Assembly: GCF_026162365.1 (NCBI RefSeq)
Contig: NZ_JAOANW010000007.1
Location: 62,001-126,000 of the forward strand
Direction of reading: 5' to 3'
Length of the DNA stretch: 64,000 nucleotides
Origin: Nitratireductor luteus
Lineage (GTDB): Bacteria; Pseudomonadota; Alphaproteobacteria; Rhizobiales; Rhizobiaceae
Positions 35,017 to 44,432 of this stretch are shown in pieces; positions within the stretch are counted from its first letter, which is position 1, and the number at the start of each line of letters is the position of its first letter. Made by a program: the position numbers and the translations under genes. Below the pieces are notes generated by a model. It was not told the DNA's origin, did not search any database, and worked only from the letters and a program-made list of their open reading frames with translations.

Positions 35017-35631
35017 TTACCGCTTCAACAGGAACACGGCCTGTTGGCCGAAGAAATTCCAGAACCACCAGGGCATCGAAAGCCCGATCTTCTGCCCATT
35101 AGCGTCCAGCGCGGCGGCGCTTTCCACCGTCGCGCCGATTTCCTCACACAGCGCGACGAAATCGCGGATCGTGCAGAAGTGGATGTTCGGCGTGTCGTAC
35201 CAGGAATAGGGCAGGTCCTTGGTCACCGGCATACGCCCCTTGAACAGGAGGGAGAGTCGCACCCGCCAGTGACCGAAATTGGGAAAGGAGACGATGGCGC
35301 GGTCGCCGATGCGCAGGAGTTCCTCGAGCACGGCCCTGGGATTGTGCGTGGCCTGGAGCGTTTGCGACAGGACCACGTAATCGAAACCCCGGTCGGGGTA
35401 GAAGACGAGATCCCGGTCGGCATCGCCCTGCACCACCGAAAGGCCGCGCGCCACGCATTCATTGACGCCCCGCTGCGAGATTTCCAGACCGCGGCCATCG
35501 ACCTTCCTATGGCCTTCGAGCAGTTCCAGCAGAGCGCCGTCGCCCGACCCGACATCCAGCACTCTCGCGCCTGGCCTGATGAGATCGGCAATGACCTGCA
35601 GGTCGACACGCTGGGTGTTGTTCACGCTCAT
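35017..35631 (-). CDS. metW: Methionine biosynthesis protein MetW
   Basis: 204-residue protein of the MetW family. The SAM-binding-like motif [12 protein letters not shown] is at about residues 20-31, followed by [21 protein letters not shown]. It acts with MetX in the homoserine acetylation step, though its exact role is not fully settled. The start codon shares bases with the metX stop (four-base overlap), so both are made from one mRNA under the riboswitch. Confidence 0.93.
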   Translation of the reverse strand: MSVNNTQRVDLQVIADLIRPGARVLDVGSGDGALLELLEGHRKVDGRGLEISQRGVNECVARGLSVVQGDADRDLVFYPDRGFDYVVLSQTLQATHNPRAVLEELLRIGDRAIVSFPNFGHWRVRLSLLFKGRMPVTKDLPYSWYDTPNIHFCTIRDFVALCEEIGATVESAAALDANGQKIGLSMPWWFWNFFGQQAVFLLKR

Positions 35632-36797
35632 GATGAAATCCCTGCGTTGCGCGCAGCCGACTTCAGAAAACCTTCGACGGCGGCGTGAAACTCCGGCTCG
35701 TCCAACAGGAAGGCGTCATGCCCCCGGTCCGTGTCGATCTCGACGAAGGAGACGGAAGCACCCGCCGCGTTGAGCGCATGGACCACCATTCGGCTTTCCT
35801 CCGTCGGAAACAGCCAGTCGCTGGTGAACGAGACGACGCAAAAGCGTGTCTTAGTGCCCGTGAAGGCGCGTGTGAGATGGCCGTCATGCTCGGCGGCGAG
35901 ATCGAAATAGTCCATAGCTCTCGTCAGATAGAGATATGAATTGGCGTCGAAGCGGTCGACGAAGGTGATGCCCTGGTGACGCAGATAGCTCTCGATCTGG
36001 AAGTCGGCGTCGAACCCGAACGTGAGCTGGTCGCGGTCCTGGAGGTTGCGCCCGAATTTGCGATGCAGCGCCGGCTCCGACAGATAGGTGATGTGGGCGG
36101 CCATGCGCGCCACCGCCAGCCCCTTGCCGGGGTGCTTGCCCGATTTCAGATAGGCTCCGCCGTTCCAGTCCGGGTCGGCCATCACCGCCTGGCGGCCCAC
36201 CTCGTGGAAGGCGATGTTCTGCGCGGTGTGCCGCGCTCCCGTCGCGATAGGCACGGCGGTAAGCACCCGCTCGGGAAAGCTCGCCGCCCATTCCAGTACC
36301 TGCATGCCACCCATCGATCCGCCGATGACGCAGAACAGCCGCCCGATGCCCAGATGATCGACGAGCATGACCTGCGCGCGCACCATGTCCTTGACGGTGA
36401 TGACCGGCAGGTCCAGCCCGTACGGTTCGCCCGTTTCCGGGTTCAGGCTCGCCGGCCCGGTAGAGCCGAGGCAACTGCCGATCACATTGGCGCAGATGAC
36501 GAAAAACCGGTCGGTGTCGATGACCTGTCCCGGTCCCACCAGCGCTTCCCACCAGCCGGGCTTGCCCGTCACCGGATGCGGGTTCGCCACATGCTGGTCG
36601 CCAGTGAGCGCATGGCAGATGAGGATGGCATTGGAGCGGTCGCCGTTGAGCGAGCCATAGGTCTGATAGGCGACCTGGAAGGGCGAAAGCGTGAGGCCGG
36701 CGGCAAGCTTCAGCGGCTTGTCCGGCCCGAACCGCACAACCTGGCTCGACGGCTCATTGGCCTCGTCGCGCGCCTTCGCCACTCTCGATCGCGTCAT
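35628..36797 (-). CDS. metX: Homoserine O-acetyltransferase
   Basis: Acetylates homoserine from acetyl-CoA, the first committed step of methionine synthesis. Alpha/beta-hydrolase fold with nucleophile Ser161 in GGSMGG, Asp327 (TSDWLFP) and His360 (DRGHDAF), and the family stretch [10 protein letters not shown]. The start [10 protein letters not shown] at 36797 gives the usual length (389). Preceded by a SAM-II riboswitch and terminator, so expression falls when S-adenosylmethionine is plentiful. Confidence 0.95.
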   Translation of the reverse strand: MTRSRVAKARDEANEPSSQVVRFGPDKPLKLAAGLTLSPFQVAYQTYGSLNGDRSNAILICHALTGDQHVANPHPVTGKPGWWEALVGPGQVIDTDRFFVICANVIGSCLGSTGPASLNPETGEPYGLDLPVITVKDMVRAQVMLVDHLGIGRLFCVIGGSMGGMQVLEWAASFPERVLTAVPIATGARHTAQNIAFHEVGRQAVMADPDWNGGAYLKSGKHPGKGLAVARMAAHITYLSEPALHRKFGRNLQDRDQLTFGFDADFQIESYLRHQGITFVDRFDANSYLYLTRAMDYFDLAAEHDGHLTRAFTGTKTRFCVVSFTSDWLFPTEESRMVVHALNAAGASVSFVEIDTDRGHDAFLLDEPEFHAAVEGFLKSAARNAGISS

Positions 36798-36829
36798 TGC
36801 GCCTCTCCATACAACCGGCCGCAAGCAAC

Positions 36830-36861
36830 AAAAAAACCGGCATTGCCATCGCAAAGCCGGT
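36830..36861 (-). terminator. Intrinsic terminator of the SAM-II leader
   Basis: On the minus strand: ACCGGC, a loop with a second short pairing (TTTGC/GCAAT), GCCGGT, then seven U. It lies between the SAM-II aptamer and the metX start, the expected position for ligand-controlled termination. Confidence 0.75.
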
Positions 36862-36878
36862 CAGTAAGCTGCGCGGCC

Positions 36879-36930
36879 TTTTAGCGACTTGTTTTACGTG
36901 GCTGCAAGCCGACCGGCCAAATCACCACGA
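36879..36930 (-). promoter_or_regulatory. SAM-II riboswitch upstream of metX
   Basis: Minus-strand sequence begins TCGTGGTGATTTGGCC, then GGTCGGCTTGCAGCCACG and AAAACAAGTCGCTAAAA, which is the compact SAM-II aptamer: P1 stem CGTGG/CCACG and the conserved pseudoknot segments. These occur before metA/metX genes in Alphaproteobacteria and switch off expression when SAM binds. A terminator follows 18 bases later. Recognised by sequence, with very few differences from known examples. Confidence 0.93.
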
Positions 36931-37019
36931 CAGTTGACCAAGCTTTTACGGCCACAGGCCCTTTGCGTCAACGCGGATGATGGGCTAAAGCAGGCGGCTT
37001 CAATTCACGGGAAATACCG

Positions 37020-38120
37020 ATGAGCCTTGCTGACCGCCCCCAACCGAAATCCGGCGTCATGGACATCGCCGCCTATGTGCCCGGCCGCGAAACCGCACCC
37101 GGCGCTGCAAAGGTATGGAAACTGTCCTCCAACGAAACCCCGCTCGGCCCCTCACCGGCGGCGGTCGAGGCCATGCGCGCGGCAGCGGAACATCTGGAAC
37201 TTTATCCCGATGGCCAGGCTACCGCCTTGCGTGACGCCATCGCCAGGACCCACGGCCTCAATCCGGAAAACATTCTCTGCTCCAACGGTTCGGACGAACT
37301 GCTTGGCCTGCTGGCCCATGTCTACCTGAACCCGGGTGACGAGGGCATCTTCACCGAGCACGGCTTCCTCGTTTACCGCATCCAGATCCTGGCCAACGGC
37401 GCCACGCCTGTTGTGGTCAAGGAGAAGGACGAGCGCGCTGACGTCGACGCTATCCTGGCCGCCGTCACCGAGCGCACGAAGATCGTCTTCCTGGCCAATC
37501 CGAACAACCCGACCGGCACCTATCTGCCGATGGACGAAGTGCGCCGCCTGCAGGCCGGCCTGCCGAAACAGGTCCTCCTGGTTCTGGACGCGGCCTATGC
37601 CGAATATGTGCGCCGCAACGACTACGAGTCGGGCATCGAGCTCGTCTCGTCGTCGCAGAACGTTGTGATGACCCGCACCTTCTCCAAGATCTACGGGCTC
37701 GCGGCACTGCGGATCGGCTGGATGTATGCCCCGGCCCACATCGTGGACGCCGTTAACCGCGTGCGCGGGCCATTCAACGTCAACGCGCTGGCCATCGCCG
37801 CCGGCGCAGCGGCAATGGGCGACAGGGCGCATGTCGAAAAGGCCATCGCCCACAACGACCAATGGCTTTCCTGGCTGACCGGGGAACTGATGGCGCTCGG
37901 CCTGCACGTCACGCCTTCGGCCGGCAACTTCCTGCTGATCCACTTCCCGGAGAACGGCGGCAGGACGGCCGAGCAGGCCGATGCCTTTCTGCTCAAGCGG
38001 GGCTACGTGCTGCGCCGCGTCGCCGCCTACGGCTTTCCGAATGCGCTGCGCATGAGCGTGGGCACGGAGGAGGCCAATCGTGGCGTGGTCGCCGCGCTCA
38101 CCGACTTCATAGGCGGCTGA
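37020..38120 (+). CDS. hisC: Histidinol-phosphate aminotransferase
   Basis: PLP enzyme of histidine synthesis; many rhizobial forms also transaminate aromatic precursors. The 366-residue protein has the [11 protein letters not shown] motif (160-170), DAAYAEYV, the PLP lysine in [15 protein letters not shown] (Lys223) and a C-terminal [10 protein letters not shown]. The neighbour is a prephenate dehydrogenase gene, suggesting a role in tyrosine/phenylalanine synthesis as well. ATG at 37020. Confidence 0.92.
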   Translation: MSLADRPQPKSGVMDIAAYVPGRETAPGAAKVWKLSSNETPLGPSPAAVEAMRAAAEHLELYPDGQATALRDAIARTHGLNPENILCSNGSDELLGLLAHVYLNPGDEGIFTEHGFLVYRIQILANGATPVVVKEKDERADVDAILAAVTERTKIVFLANPNNPTGTYLPMDEVRRLQAGLPKQVLLVLDAAYAEYVRRNDYESGIELVSSSQNVVMTRTFSKIYGLAALRIGWMYAPAHIVDAVNRVRGPFNVNALAIAAGAAAMGDRAHVEKAIAHNDQWLSWLTGELMALGLHVTPSAGNFLLIHFPENGGRTAEQADAFLLKRGYVLRRVAAYGFPNALRMSVGTEEANRGVVAALTDFIGG

Positions 38121-38124
38121 TCCA

Positions 38125-39060
38125 GTGCCTGATATTCACTTTGAAAAGATCGCCCTGATAGGCATCGGCCTTATCGGCTCCTCCCTCGCCCGCATCATCC
38201 GCCGGGAAGGGCTGGCGACCGAAATCGCGATTTCGACCCGCCGTGCCGAAACGCTTTCGCGTGCCCGCGAATTGAAACTCGGCGACAGCTATCACCCGGA
38301 TGCGGCGGAGGCTGTAAGGGACGCGGACCTGGTCATCGTCTGCGTGCCGGTGGGCGCTTCCGGTGCGATGGCCGCCGATATCGCCGCCGCTCTGAGGCCC
38401 GGCGCCATCGTCACCGATGTCGGCTCCACCAAGGGGTCCGTCATCGGGCAGATGCAGCCCTATCTGCCGGACAGTGTGCACTTCATCCCCGGCCATCCGG
38501 TCGCCGGCACGGAACATTCAGGACCGGATGCCGGTTTCGCCGAATTGTTCGAGGGCCGCTGGTGCATCCTGACACCGCCCGAAGGTACCGATGCCGGGGC
38601 CGTTGCTAGACTGAGCAGGTTCTGGGAGAGCTGCGGCTCCATGGTCGACATCATGGACCCTCAGCACCATGACATGGTGTTGGCCATCGTCTCCCACCTG
38701 CCGCACATCATCGCCTATAATATCGTCGGAACCGCCGACGATCTCGAAACGGTGACGAAGTCGGAAGTCATCAAATATTCTGCATCCGGCTTCCGGGACT
38801 TCACGCGTCTGGCAGCTTCCGACCCAACGATGTGGCGGGACGTGTGCCTGCACAACCGCGACGCCATCCTGGAAATGCTGTCGCGCTTTTCCGAAGACCT
38901 GTCGGCGCTCCAGCGTGCCATCCGCTGGGGTGACGGAGACAAGCTCTTCGAAATGTTCACCCGCACCCGCGACATCCGCCGCTCCATCATCGAAGCCGGC
39001 CAGGAGATCGACGTCCCCGATTTCGGCCGCCACGTGCTGAGCCACCCGCCGAAGGATTGA
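38125..39060 (+). CDS. Prephenate/arogenate dehydrogenase family protein, 311 aa
   Basis: Oxidises prephenate or arogenate toward tyrosine with NAD(P). The Rossmann motif IGIGLIGSSLA (11-21), the GHPVAGTEHSGPDAGFAELF stretch and the helical C-domain with SHLPHIIAYNIV are typical of TyrA-type proteins. It starts with GTG four bases after the hisC stop and is coupled to it. Whether prephenate or arogenate is used is not clear. Confidence 0.9.
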   Translation: MPDIHFEKIALIGIGLIGSSLARIIRREGLATEIAISTRRAETLSRARELKLGDSYHPDAAEAVRDADLVIVCVPVGASGAMAADIAAALRPGAIVTDVGSTKGSVIGQMQPYLPDSVHFIPGHPVAGTEHSGPDAGFAELFEGRWCILTPPEGTDAGAVARLSRFWESCGSMVDIMDPQHHDMVLAIVSHLPHIIAYNIVGTADDLETVTKSEVIKYSASGFRDFTRLAASDPTMWRDVCLHNRDAILEMLSRFSEDLSALQRAIRWGDGDKLFEMFTRTRDIRRSIIEAGQEIDVPDFGRHVLSHPPKD

Positions 39061-39072
39061 GGGCGCGCCCGC

Positions 39073-40056
39073 TCAGATCGCCGGTATCTGACCAAGCCGG
39101 ATAAAGCCGAGGGAGATGCGACCGTTTTGTATGCGCAGCGGAAGTGGCTGGTCTGCAAGGCCGGCGATCAGGCCGGATGCCGCGTCCAGCTGATCTTTCA
39201 GCTGCGGGAATGCCTGGCCCGCGAGCGCGGCGATGCGCGCGGGTTCGCTGGCTTCGATTCGGAGCTCCGCATCGATTAGGCCGTCTTCACCAACGGATAT
39301 GGTGCCTGCAACCGACAGCCTGGCTCCGCCTCCGGCCTCGCTGACGACCAGTTCGTCGATCTGCCATGAAGAGCCGTAAAGCTCTCGCTCGCCGCGCAGG
39401 AAGCGCCCTACGCCATCCTCCAATGTGGCCGAGATACTGCCGCTGACTGCCGGCAGGTCGATCGCGACTGCTCCGCCGGGCGCAAGATCGTCGAAGCGCG
39501 CGGCGAACTGCAGGTCGCTATCCGCCGGCCGCGCATGAAATTCGGTACGGCTGGCGGTCGCCAGCGTGCCCGCGCCGCCCTCCTTGCGCACAAGTACGAG
39601 GTCCTTGCCTTCGCTGGAAAAGATATCGGGCAGCGGCGTGGCGATGCGCGCGCTGGCCCGCATGACCCGCCAGTCGAGCTCGACCGCCGGGCCGAACGGC
39701 AGCACGATTGCCGCCGGGCCGTCGATCTCGCCGATCACCCGTGCCGGCTGGTAGATCTGGGCAGCCGAACGAAAAGCGCCGGCGCGCACAGAGAAACCCT
39801 CGTTCACGTCCTCATAATAAAGGCTGCGGCAGAAAAGCCCGATGCGAAAGGGATACCCCTTCGCCTCCGGCTCCTCGCAATGGGCGCGCACACCATTACG
39901 ATTGAGGGTGGCGACGGCCTCCCGCGCCTCTCGCTCGACCTCGCGCGCGAAATAGTGCCAGGCCGCAGTATAGGCCGCGATGGCAAGGACAATGGCCCCC
40001 GCAAGCAGCGCAAAGCGCCGCGCGAAACGCGATCCTGACCGATTGCTTGACGCCAT
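39073..40056 (-). CDS. DUF2125 protein, predicted periplasmic, 327 aa
   Basis: Start MASSNRSGSRFARRFALLAG leads to a signal/anchor helix (about 16-34, ALLAGAIVLAIAAYTAAW), then a beta-rich periplasmic part of about 290 residues with no known catalytic motif. Family of unknown function common in Hyphomicrobiales, possibly involved in the envelope. Convergent with the prephenate dehydrogenase gene and divergent from the ChaC-like gene. Confidence 0.8.
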   Translation of the reverse strand: MASSNRSGSRFARRFALLAGAIVLAIAAYTAAWHYFAREVEREAREAVATLNRNGVRAHCEEPEAKGYPFRIGLFCRSLYYEDVNEGFSVRAGAFRSAAQIYQPARVIGEIDGPAAIVLPFGPAVELDWRVMRASARIATPLPDIFSSEGKDLVLVRKEGGAGTLATASRTEFHARPADSDLQFAARFDDLAPGGAVAIDLPAVSGSISATLEDGVGRFLRGERELYGSSWQIDELVVSEAGGGARLSVAGTISVGEDGLIDAELRIEASEPARIAALAGQAFPQLKDQLDAASGLIAGLADQPLPLRIQNGRISLGFIRLGQIPAI

Positions 40057-40123
40057 GCTTGTGCTCCCGCTACCTCGTTGCGCGGCGCGAGGCCGCCGAT
40101 ACAAATGCAACTGGCAGGTGGAA

Positions 40124-40660
40124 ATGGACGATTTTTGGGTCTTTGGCTATGGCTCACTGATGTGGCGACCGGGTTTTGCCCATGTCGAAACGCGCAAGGC
40201 GCGCCTTTTCGGCTATCGGCGCGCACTCTGTATCCATTCCCACGTCCATCGCGGCACGCCGGACCGCCCCGGCCTCGTGCTCGGGCTGGATCGAGGTGGC
40301 TCCTGCCTCGGCATGGCGTTCAGGGTTCCGGGCGAATTGTCGGACGAGGTGATTGCCTATCTGCGCGAACGCGAACTCGTGACGAACGTCTATCTGGAAC
40401 GGCGCCTGCCGGTGCGATTGGAGGATGGCACGGCGGTGCTTGCCACGACCTATGTCGTCGACCGCTCCCACCACCAATATGCCGGCAACCTGCCTGTGGA
40501 AGAAGCGGCGCGAGCGGTGAGCGGCGCCATCGGCCAATCCGGCCGCAACGACGAATATGTGCTCAACACTATCGCACACCTGCAGGCGCTGGGCATAAGC
40601 GATCACTGGCTGGAAGCGGTGGCATCGCGCATCGCGCCCGGACAGAGGGATAAGCCGTGA
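40124..40660 (+). CDS. Gamma-glutamylcyclotransferase (ChaC-like), 178 aa
   Basis: Probably splits glutathione to 5-oxoproline and Cys-Gly or acts on gamma-glutamyl peptides. The motif VFGYGSLMW at 6-14 forms the ligand-binding loop, with RELVTNVYLERRLPV and the later NDEYVLNTIAHLQALGI typical of the ChaC group. Start ATG at 40124 follows GGCAGGTGGAA; the longer frame overlaps the DUF2125 gene. Cytoplasmic. Confidence 0.88.
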   Translation: MDDFWVFGYGSLMWRPGFAHVETRKARLFGYRRALCIHSHVHRGTPDRPGLVLGLDRGGSCLGMAFRVPGELSDEVIAYLRERELVTNVYLERRLPVRLEDGTAVLATTYVVDRSHHQYAGNLPVEEAARAVSGAIGQSGRNDEYVLNTIAHLQALGISDHWLEAVASRIAPGQRDKP

Positions 40661-40670
40661 TCGTGCGCAG

Positions 40671-41477
40671 CTAGCCCGGCTGAGCCCTGGCGGGCACCCC
40701 GGCCTCGATGTCGCGCAACCGGCGAAGGGCCGTTTCCGGCAATGGCGGAGCGCCCGGCGATTGCGCCGCCTCCACCAGCATGGCATCGCAGGCGGCTTCA
40801 GTCTCGCGCACCAGCCGCTCCTGAAACTCTTCGCGGGAAAGGCCCGGCTCGATCGCCGGCAGGAAGCGCGCCTTTATCACGCCCGGATAGCGCAGGAATC
40901 GGCGGCGCGGCCAATAGAGCCCCGCCACATGGGCCACCGGCACGACAGGCACGCCAAGCTGGGCGTAGAGCTCGACAATCCCGTATTTGTAGGAAGGTTC
41001 CGCCCCCGGCGCCCGGCGGGTGCCTTCCGGATAGATGATGAGCTGGCGCTTTTCCTTCATCCGCTCGTGCGCCACCTTGATCGCCTGCCTGAGCGCCTTG
41101 GAGCGGCTGCCGCGGTCGATGGGGATCATCTTCATCTTGAGCACGTACCAACCGAATAGCGGTATCCAGGTCAATTCGCGCTTGAGGATATAAAGCGCAT
41201 CCGGAATGGATGGCAGAAAGGCAATCGTGTCCCAGAAGGACTGGTGTTTGGGGGCGATGATGCACGGACCATCGGGCAGGTTTTCAAGGCCCGTGATCTC
41301 GGCGCGCGTGCCGGCAAGAACCTTGTGCAGCCAGAGGCTGGAGGATGCCCAGAACTTGGGAACGAACCAGGCCTTCTTGCGCGGCAAAAGGAAATAGACT
41401 GGCGTGAAGACGATCATCTGCACGATCAGGTTCAGGTAGAAGGCGACGTTGAATGTGATCGACCGCAGAATGAGCAT
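40671..41477 (-). CDS. plsC: 1-acyl-sn-glycerol-3-phosphate acyltransferase
   Basis: Makes phosphatidic acid for membrane lipid synthesis. Motif HQSFWD (His78, Asp83, the HX4D site), the PEGTRR motif (150-155, binding acyl-glycerol phosphate) and an N-terminal membrane segment (residues 6-30) fit PlsC. 268 residues. The start codon lies 28 bases from a 225-bp structured element described below. Convergent with the ChaC-like gene. Confidence 0.92.
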   Translation of the reverse strand: MLILRSITFNVAFYLNLIVQMIVFTPVYFLLPRKKAWFVPKFWASSSLWLHKVLAGTRAEITGLENLPDGPCIIAPKHQSFWDTIAFLPSIPDALYILKRELTWIPLFGWYVLKMKMIPIDRGSRSKALRQAIKVAHERMKEKRQLIIYPEGTRRAPGAEPSYKYGIVELYAQLGVPVVPVAHVAGLYWPRRRFLRYPGVIKARFLPAIEPGLSREEFQERLVRETEAACDAMLVEAAQSPGAPPLPETALRRLRDIEAGVPARAQPG

Positions 41478-41505
41478 TGACTGGGCTGCCCCGTTTCCGA
41501 CGGCT

Positions 41506-41730
41506 TTATACGAAGGACCATGGATAGTGACCGGTCCGATGGGACAGGACGATCCGCTGGCTAGGCGCGCTGTGCAGGGCGATGCAGCGCATCATCCAAG
41601 CAGCGCAACGACGTCCAGCGGTTCGCCCTGTCCCACCCGAAGGGCCGGGCTCGCGCGCGCCATGGCGCGCCTTGCCGCGACACGCGATACCGCCGGTCAG
41701 ATCGGTCATCATCCATGGTCCTTGGTATAA
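41506..41730. repeat. Highly structured 225-bp element with nested inverted repeats
   Basis: The two 31-bp ends (41506-41536 and 41700-41730) are imperfect inverted repeats with four mismatches, each containing AAGGACCATGGAT. Inside are a second inverted repeat of 20 bp with two mismatches (41541-41560/41615-41634), a small GCGCTG/CAGCGC hairpin within it, and a perfect 16-bp palindrome GCGCGCCATGGCGCGC (41655-41670). Together they could fold as a three-way junction. No gene lies inside. It could be a MITE, a structured RNA or a plsC leader. Confidence 0.6.
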
Positions 41731-41749
41731 GCGCCATCACAGGGCCTGT

Positions 41750-41788
41750 TAGCGCAATGGCTTCCTCAACGAAAGTCCCCTTGCGCTA
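41750..41788. repeat. Hairpin TAGCGCAA/TTGCGCTA
   Basis: Perfect 8-bp stem with a 23-base loop, 14-52 bases before the ydcF stop as read from the plus strand. It is adjacent to, but outside, the 225-bp element. Possibly a transcript end structure; there is no U tract. Confidence 0.4.
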
Positions 41789-41801
41789 TTAGCTCGTCCA
41801 A

Positions 41802-42497
41802 CTATTTGCCGAGATCGGCGCGAACCACGTCGTAGGGCGCTCCATTGCCCTGGCCGGCAACGAGGCCGCGCGCCAGCGATGCGACATATTTCGCATATTC
41901 CGTAAACAGCACCCTTAGCGCGTCAGGTTTGGCAAGCCATGCCCCGTCGCGCAGCGGCGTGTTGACGACCGGATAGGGCTGGAGATCGGCCATCGGCAGA
42001 ATGCGGCGCATCTCCAGGAGGCTGCGCGGCATGTGGTAATTGTTCGTCACCACGATAATGCTGGCGAAGGTGTTGGCGCTCGCCCATTTGGCGCTTTCTT
42101 CCGCATTGCCGATCGTGTTGAGGGCAACACGGTCGATGTCGATGCAGCAATTGAACAGGGTGCGATCGCCACCCGTGGCCAGGCGAAGATCGTCGATCCT
42201 GGCAACGGGATTGACCCCGCTTATGAGCAGGCGCTTGCCCTTGCCTTCCTTCAAAAGGTCGATAGCCGCGTCGATGCGCGACTGGCCGCCGGTGAGCACG
42301 ACGATGCCATCCGCCGGCCGCAGCTCCGCGGGCGTCGCCAGCTTTGCAACGTGATTGGCGAAAAAGGCAAAACCTCCGGCGAAAAACGCTGCGCACGCGA
42401 CCACAAACACCAGGCCGACCAGAAGCGTCCTACGCCATTTTGAGCGCCGGAGAACCTGTTGACCACCGTCTGCCCCAGGGGTTGCAGAGATATTCAT
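41802..42497 (-). CDS. YdcF family protein (DUF218), 231 aa
   Basis: Start MNISATPGADGGQQ at 42497, one N-terminal membrane helix (about 24-46) and an ElyC/SanA/YdcF fold beginning ADGIVVLTGGQSRIDAAIDLLKEGKGKRLLISG (residues about 63-95; key parts LTGG, RID). TNNYHMPRSLLEMRR is also conserved. Members are linked to envelope or polysaccharide functions; activity of this one unknown. Confidence 0.85.
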   Translation of the reverse strand: MNISATPGADGGQQVLRRSKWRRTLLVGLVFVVACAAFFAGGFAFFANHVAKLATPAELRPADGIVVLTGGQSRIDAAIDLLKEGKGKRLLISGVNPVARIDDLRLATGGDRTLFNCCIDIDRVALNTIGNAEESAKWASANTFASIIVVTNNYHMPRSLLEMRRILPMADLQPYPVVNTPLRDGAWLAKPDALRVLFTEYAKYVASLARGLVAGQGNGAPYDVVRADLGK

Positions 42498-42609
42498 GAT
42501 CCCTTGGATAAGGTCCAAATGCGGCGATGGATAGTCCGCACTGCCGACTGCGCGCAAAAAGATTTACCGCATGTAATCCTGACGTGAAAGAGCTGGCGGG
42601 TATCCATTG

Positions 42610-43605
42610 CTATGTTTCTATGCGCTTCAGGTAGTTGATGACGGTTAGGTGCGTCGTCGCCGCCGTGAGGATGGCGATCACGAATACGATCATGCCCACG
42701 CCGAGATAGCCTGAAAGGCCGATGGCAAAATTGCCGAAGAGCGCCGATGTCTGGTCGCCCTCGGGTGTCGCCACATTGCGCGACGACCACCAGGAAAAGG
42801 CGACGAAGACCACGATGGCCGCAACGCCGCCCACCGCCGCCCCACGCATGCCCGACAGAAGGAAATGCCTGCGGAACTGCCGAGCGATGAAAGGAGCCTC
42901 CGCGCCCACGAAATGAAGCACCTCGATGACGTGGCCGTTGCCTGACATCGCCCCACGCGTGGCGAAGATGACAGTCAGGGCCGTTGCCGACAGCATGAGC
43001 GCCAGAACGGCGATGCCGATGGTGACGGTCGTGCGCGCCATGGTCACGAGACGGTCCACCCACGTGCGGTGATCGTCCAGTGCCGCGCTCGGCACCGTCT
43101 CGGCGAGCTCGTCGCGCATGGCCGTAAAGTTCGGCTTTTCCGCCGGGTCGATGGTGACGATGACGAGCCGCGGCACCGGCAGTTCGTCAATGTCGAGGTC
43201 GGGTCCCAGCCAGGGTTCGAGCAAGCGGGCCGTCGCCTCCTTGCCGACGATGGACGCGCCGCGCACGCCATTGTAGCCCAGTGCGATATCGCGCGCCTCC
43301 GCCAGCGCGGCCTCTATATCGAGGTCTTCGCGCGGCTTGATCTGTATCGTAGCCTCGCGGGCGATCTGCGTCTGCCATGTGGCGGCGGTATCACGGACCA
43401 GCGTCACCGCGCCCAGCGTCAGGCACGAAAGGAAGGTCATGATGGCGATAACGAGCACCATCGCCCGGCCGGCCACATTGTCGGGCGGCACGATGGGAGC
43501 CTGCTGGCGTCCGAGCGTCTTCACTGCCTTCTGCCGCATCTCCGCGCCCAGCCTGCGCGCCAAGATGCCTGCCTCGCCGGATTTCTTCGCGACGCGGCTA
43601 ATCAT
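42610..43605 (-). CDS. ftsX: Cell-division ABC transporter permease FtsX
   Basis: Partner of FtsE; four-helix inner-membrane protein that couples division to peptidoglycan hydrolase activation. 331 residues starting MISRVAKKSGEAG, with the first helix near 45-65, a periplasmic loop of about 120 residues and three C-terminal helices containing the MacB/FtsX-type core. Overlaps the ftsE end by eight bases. The loop is shorter than in E. coli, which is usual here. Confidence 0.9.
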   Translation of the reverse strand: MISRVAKKSGEAGILARRLGAEMRQKAVKTLGRQQAPIVPPDNVAGRAMVLVIAIMTFLSCLTLGAVTLVRDTAATWQTQIAREATIQIKPREDLDIEAALAEARDIALGYNGVRGASIVGKEATARLLEPWLGPDLDIDELPVPRLVIVTIDPAEKPNFTAMRDELAETVPSAALDDHRTWVDRLVTMARTTVTIGIAVLALMLSATALTVIFATRGAMSGNGHVIEVLHFVGAEAPFIARQFRRHFLLSGMRGAAVGGVAAIVVFVAFSWWSSRNVATPEGDQTSALFGNFAIGLSGYLGVGMIVFVIAILTAATTHLTVINYLKRIET

Positions 43606-44257
43606 AGATTTCCAGCCTTCCACCCGACAGCACCATGCGCCGGGCGTCCACTTGTTCCATGAGTCCTATGTCATGGGTGGCGATGACGACCGCCGTTCCC
43701 ATGCGGTTCAGTTCTATGAGGAGGCGCAGGAGCCTGCGCGCAAGCAGCGGATCGACATTGCCGGTGGGCTCGTCTGCCAGAAGGATGCGCGGCTGCTCGA
43801 TGAGCGCGCGCGCGATCGCCGCGCGCTGCTTCTCCCCGCCCGACAGAACCGGCGGCAGCACATGCATGCGGTCTCCCAGACCCACCCATTTGAGGAGCTC
43901 GGTCACGTCGGCCCGGTAGCTCGCCTCGTCGCGCCCGCGAACGCGCAACGGCAGCGCCACGTTCTCATAGGTCGTCAGATGGTCGAGCAACCGGAAATCC
44001 TGAAAGACCACACCGATACGGCGACGCAGCAGCGGCAGTTCCTGACGGGTGATGCGGGCGCGGTCCTTGCCGAACATGGTTATCAGCCCGCGCGTCGGCT
44101 TCAGCGACATGAACAGAAGCCGCAGCAGCGTCGTCTTGCCGGTCCCCGACGGCCCGCTCAGAAACTGGAACGAACGTTCAGGCAGATGGAAGGTGATGTC
44201 GCGGAGCACCTCCGGACCCATCCCATATCTGAGACCTACATTCTCAAAGCGAATCAC
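43598..44257 (-). CDS. ftsE: Cell-division ATP-binding protein FtsE
   Basis: ABC ATPase, 219 residues. Walker A GPSGTGKT (35-42), signature LSGGEKQR (138-145), Walker B ILLADEP (158-164), and Q-loop VVFQDFRLL. The GTG start at 44257 gives the standard family N-terminus MIRFENVGLRYG and has AGGCGG as ribosome site; an upstream ATG adds 31 unrelated residues. Forms an operon with ftsX. Confidence 0.94.
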   Translation of the reverse strand: MIRFENVGLRYGMGPEVLRDITFHLPERSFQFLSGPSGTGKTTLLRLLFMSLKPTRGLITMFGKDRARITRQELPLLRRRIGVVFQDFRLLDHLTTYENVALPLRVRGRDEASYRADVTELLKWVGLGDRMHVLPPVLSGGEKQRAAIARALIEQPRILLADEPTGNVDPLLARRLLRLLIELNRMGTAVVIATHDIGLMEQVDARRMVLSGGRLEIYD

Positions 44258-44331
44258 GGCTGCCGCCTGTTGCTGGATGGATGGTCGCCGGTCGCGCAGG
44301 ACCGGACGCCGCCGAACCTCCGCTGGTATGG

Positions 44332-44346
44332 TTAACGTCGGGTTAA
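44332..44346. promoter_or_regulatory. Possible CtrA box TTAA-N7-TTAA
   Basis: TTAA (44332-44335) and TTAA (44343-44346) are separated by seven bases, matching the core spacing of CtrA-binding sites, although the second half has G instead of C after TTAA. It lies between the divergent ftsE and the membrane-protein gene. CtrA regulates division genes in this class and CpdR (encoded nearby) controls CtrA turnover. Confidence 0.4.
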
Positions 44347-44432
44347 GCACGACACGGCCGAGGCTGGCGAAGCATTAACCAATCTGCTTTACCGTGTAAC
44401 AGGCGCTGGCGAAAGGATGGTTCGGGTCTGAA

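Noticed and set aside
41506..41712. 68-residue minus-strand frame in the structured element
   Set aside because: The frame is formed by the inverted repeats, has no ribosome site and a random composition.
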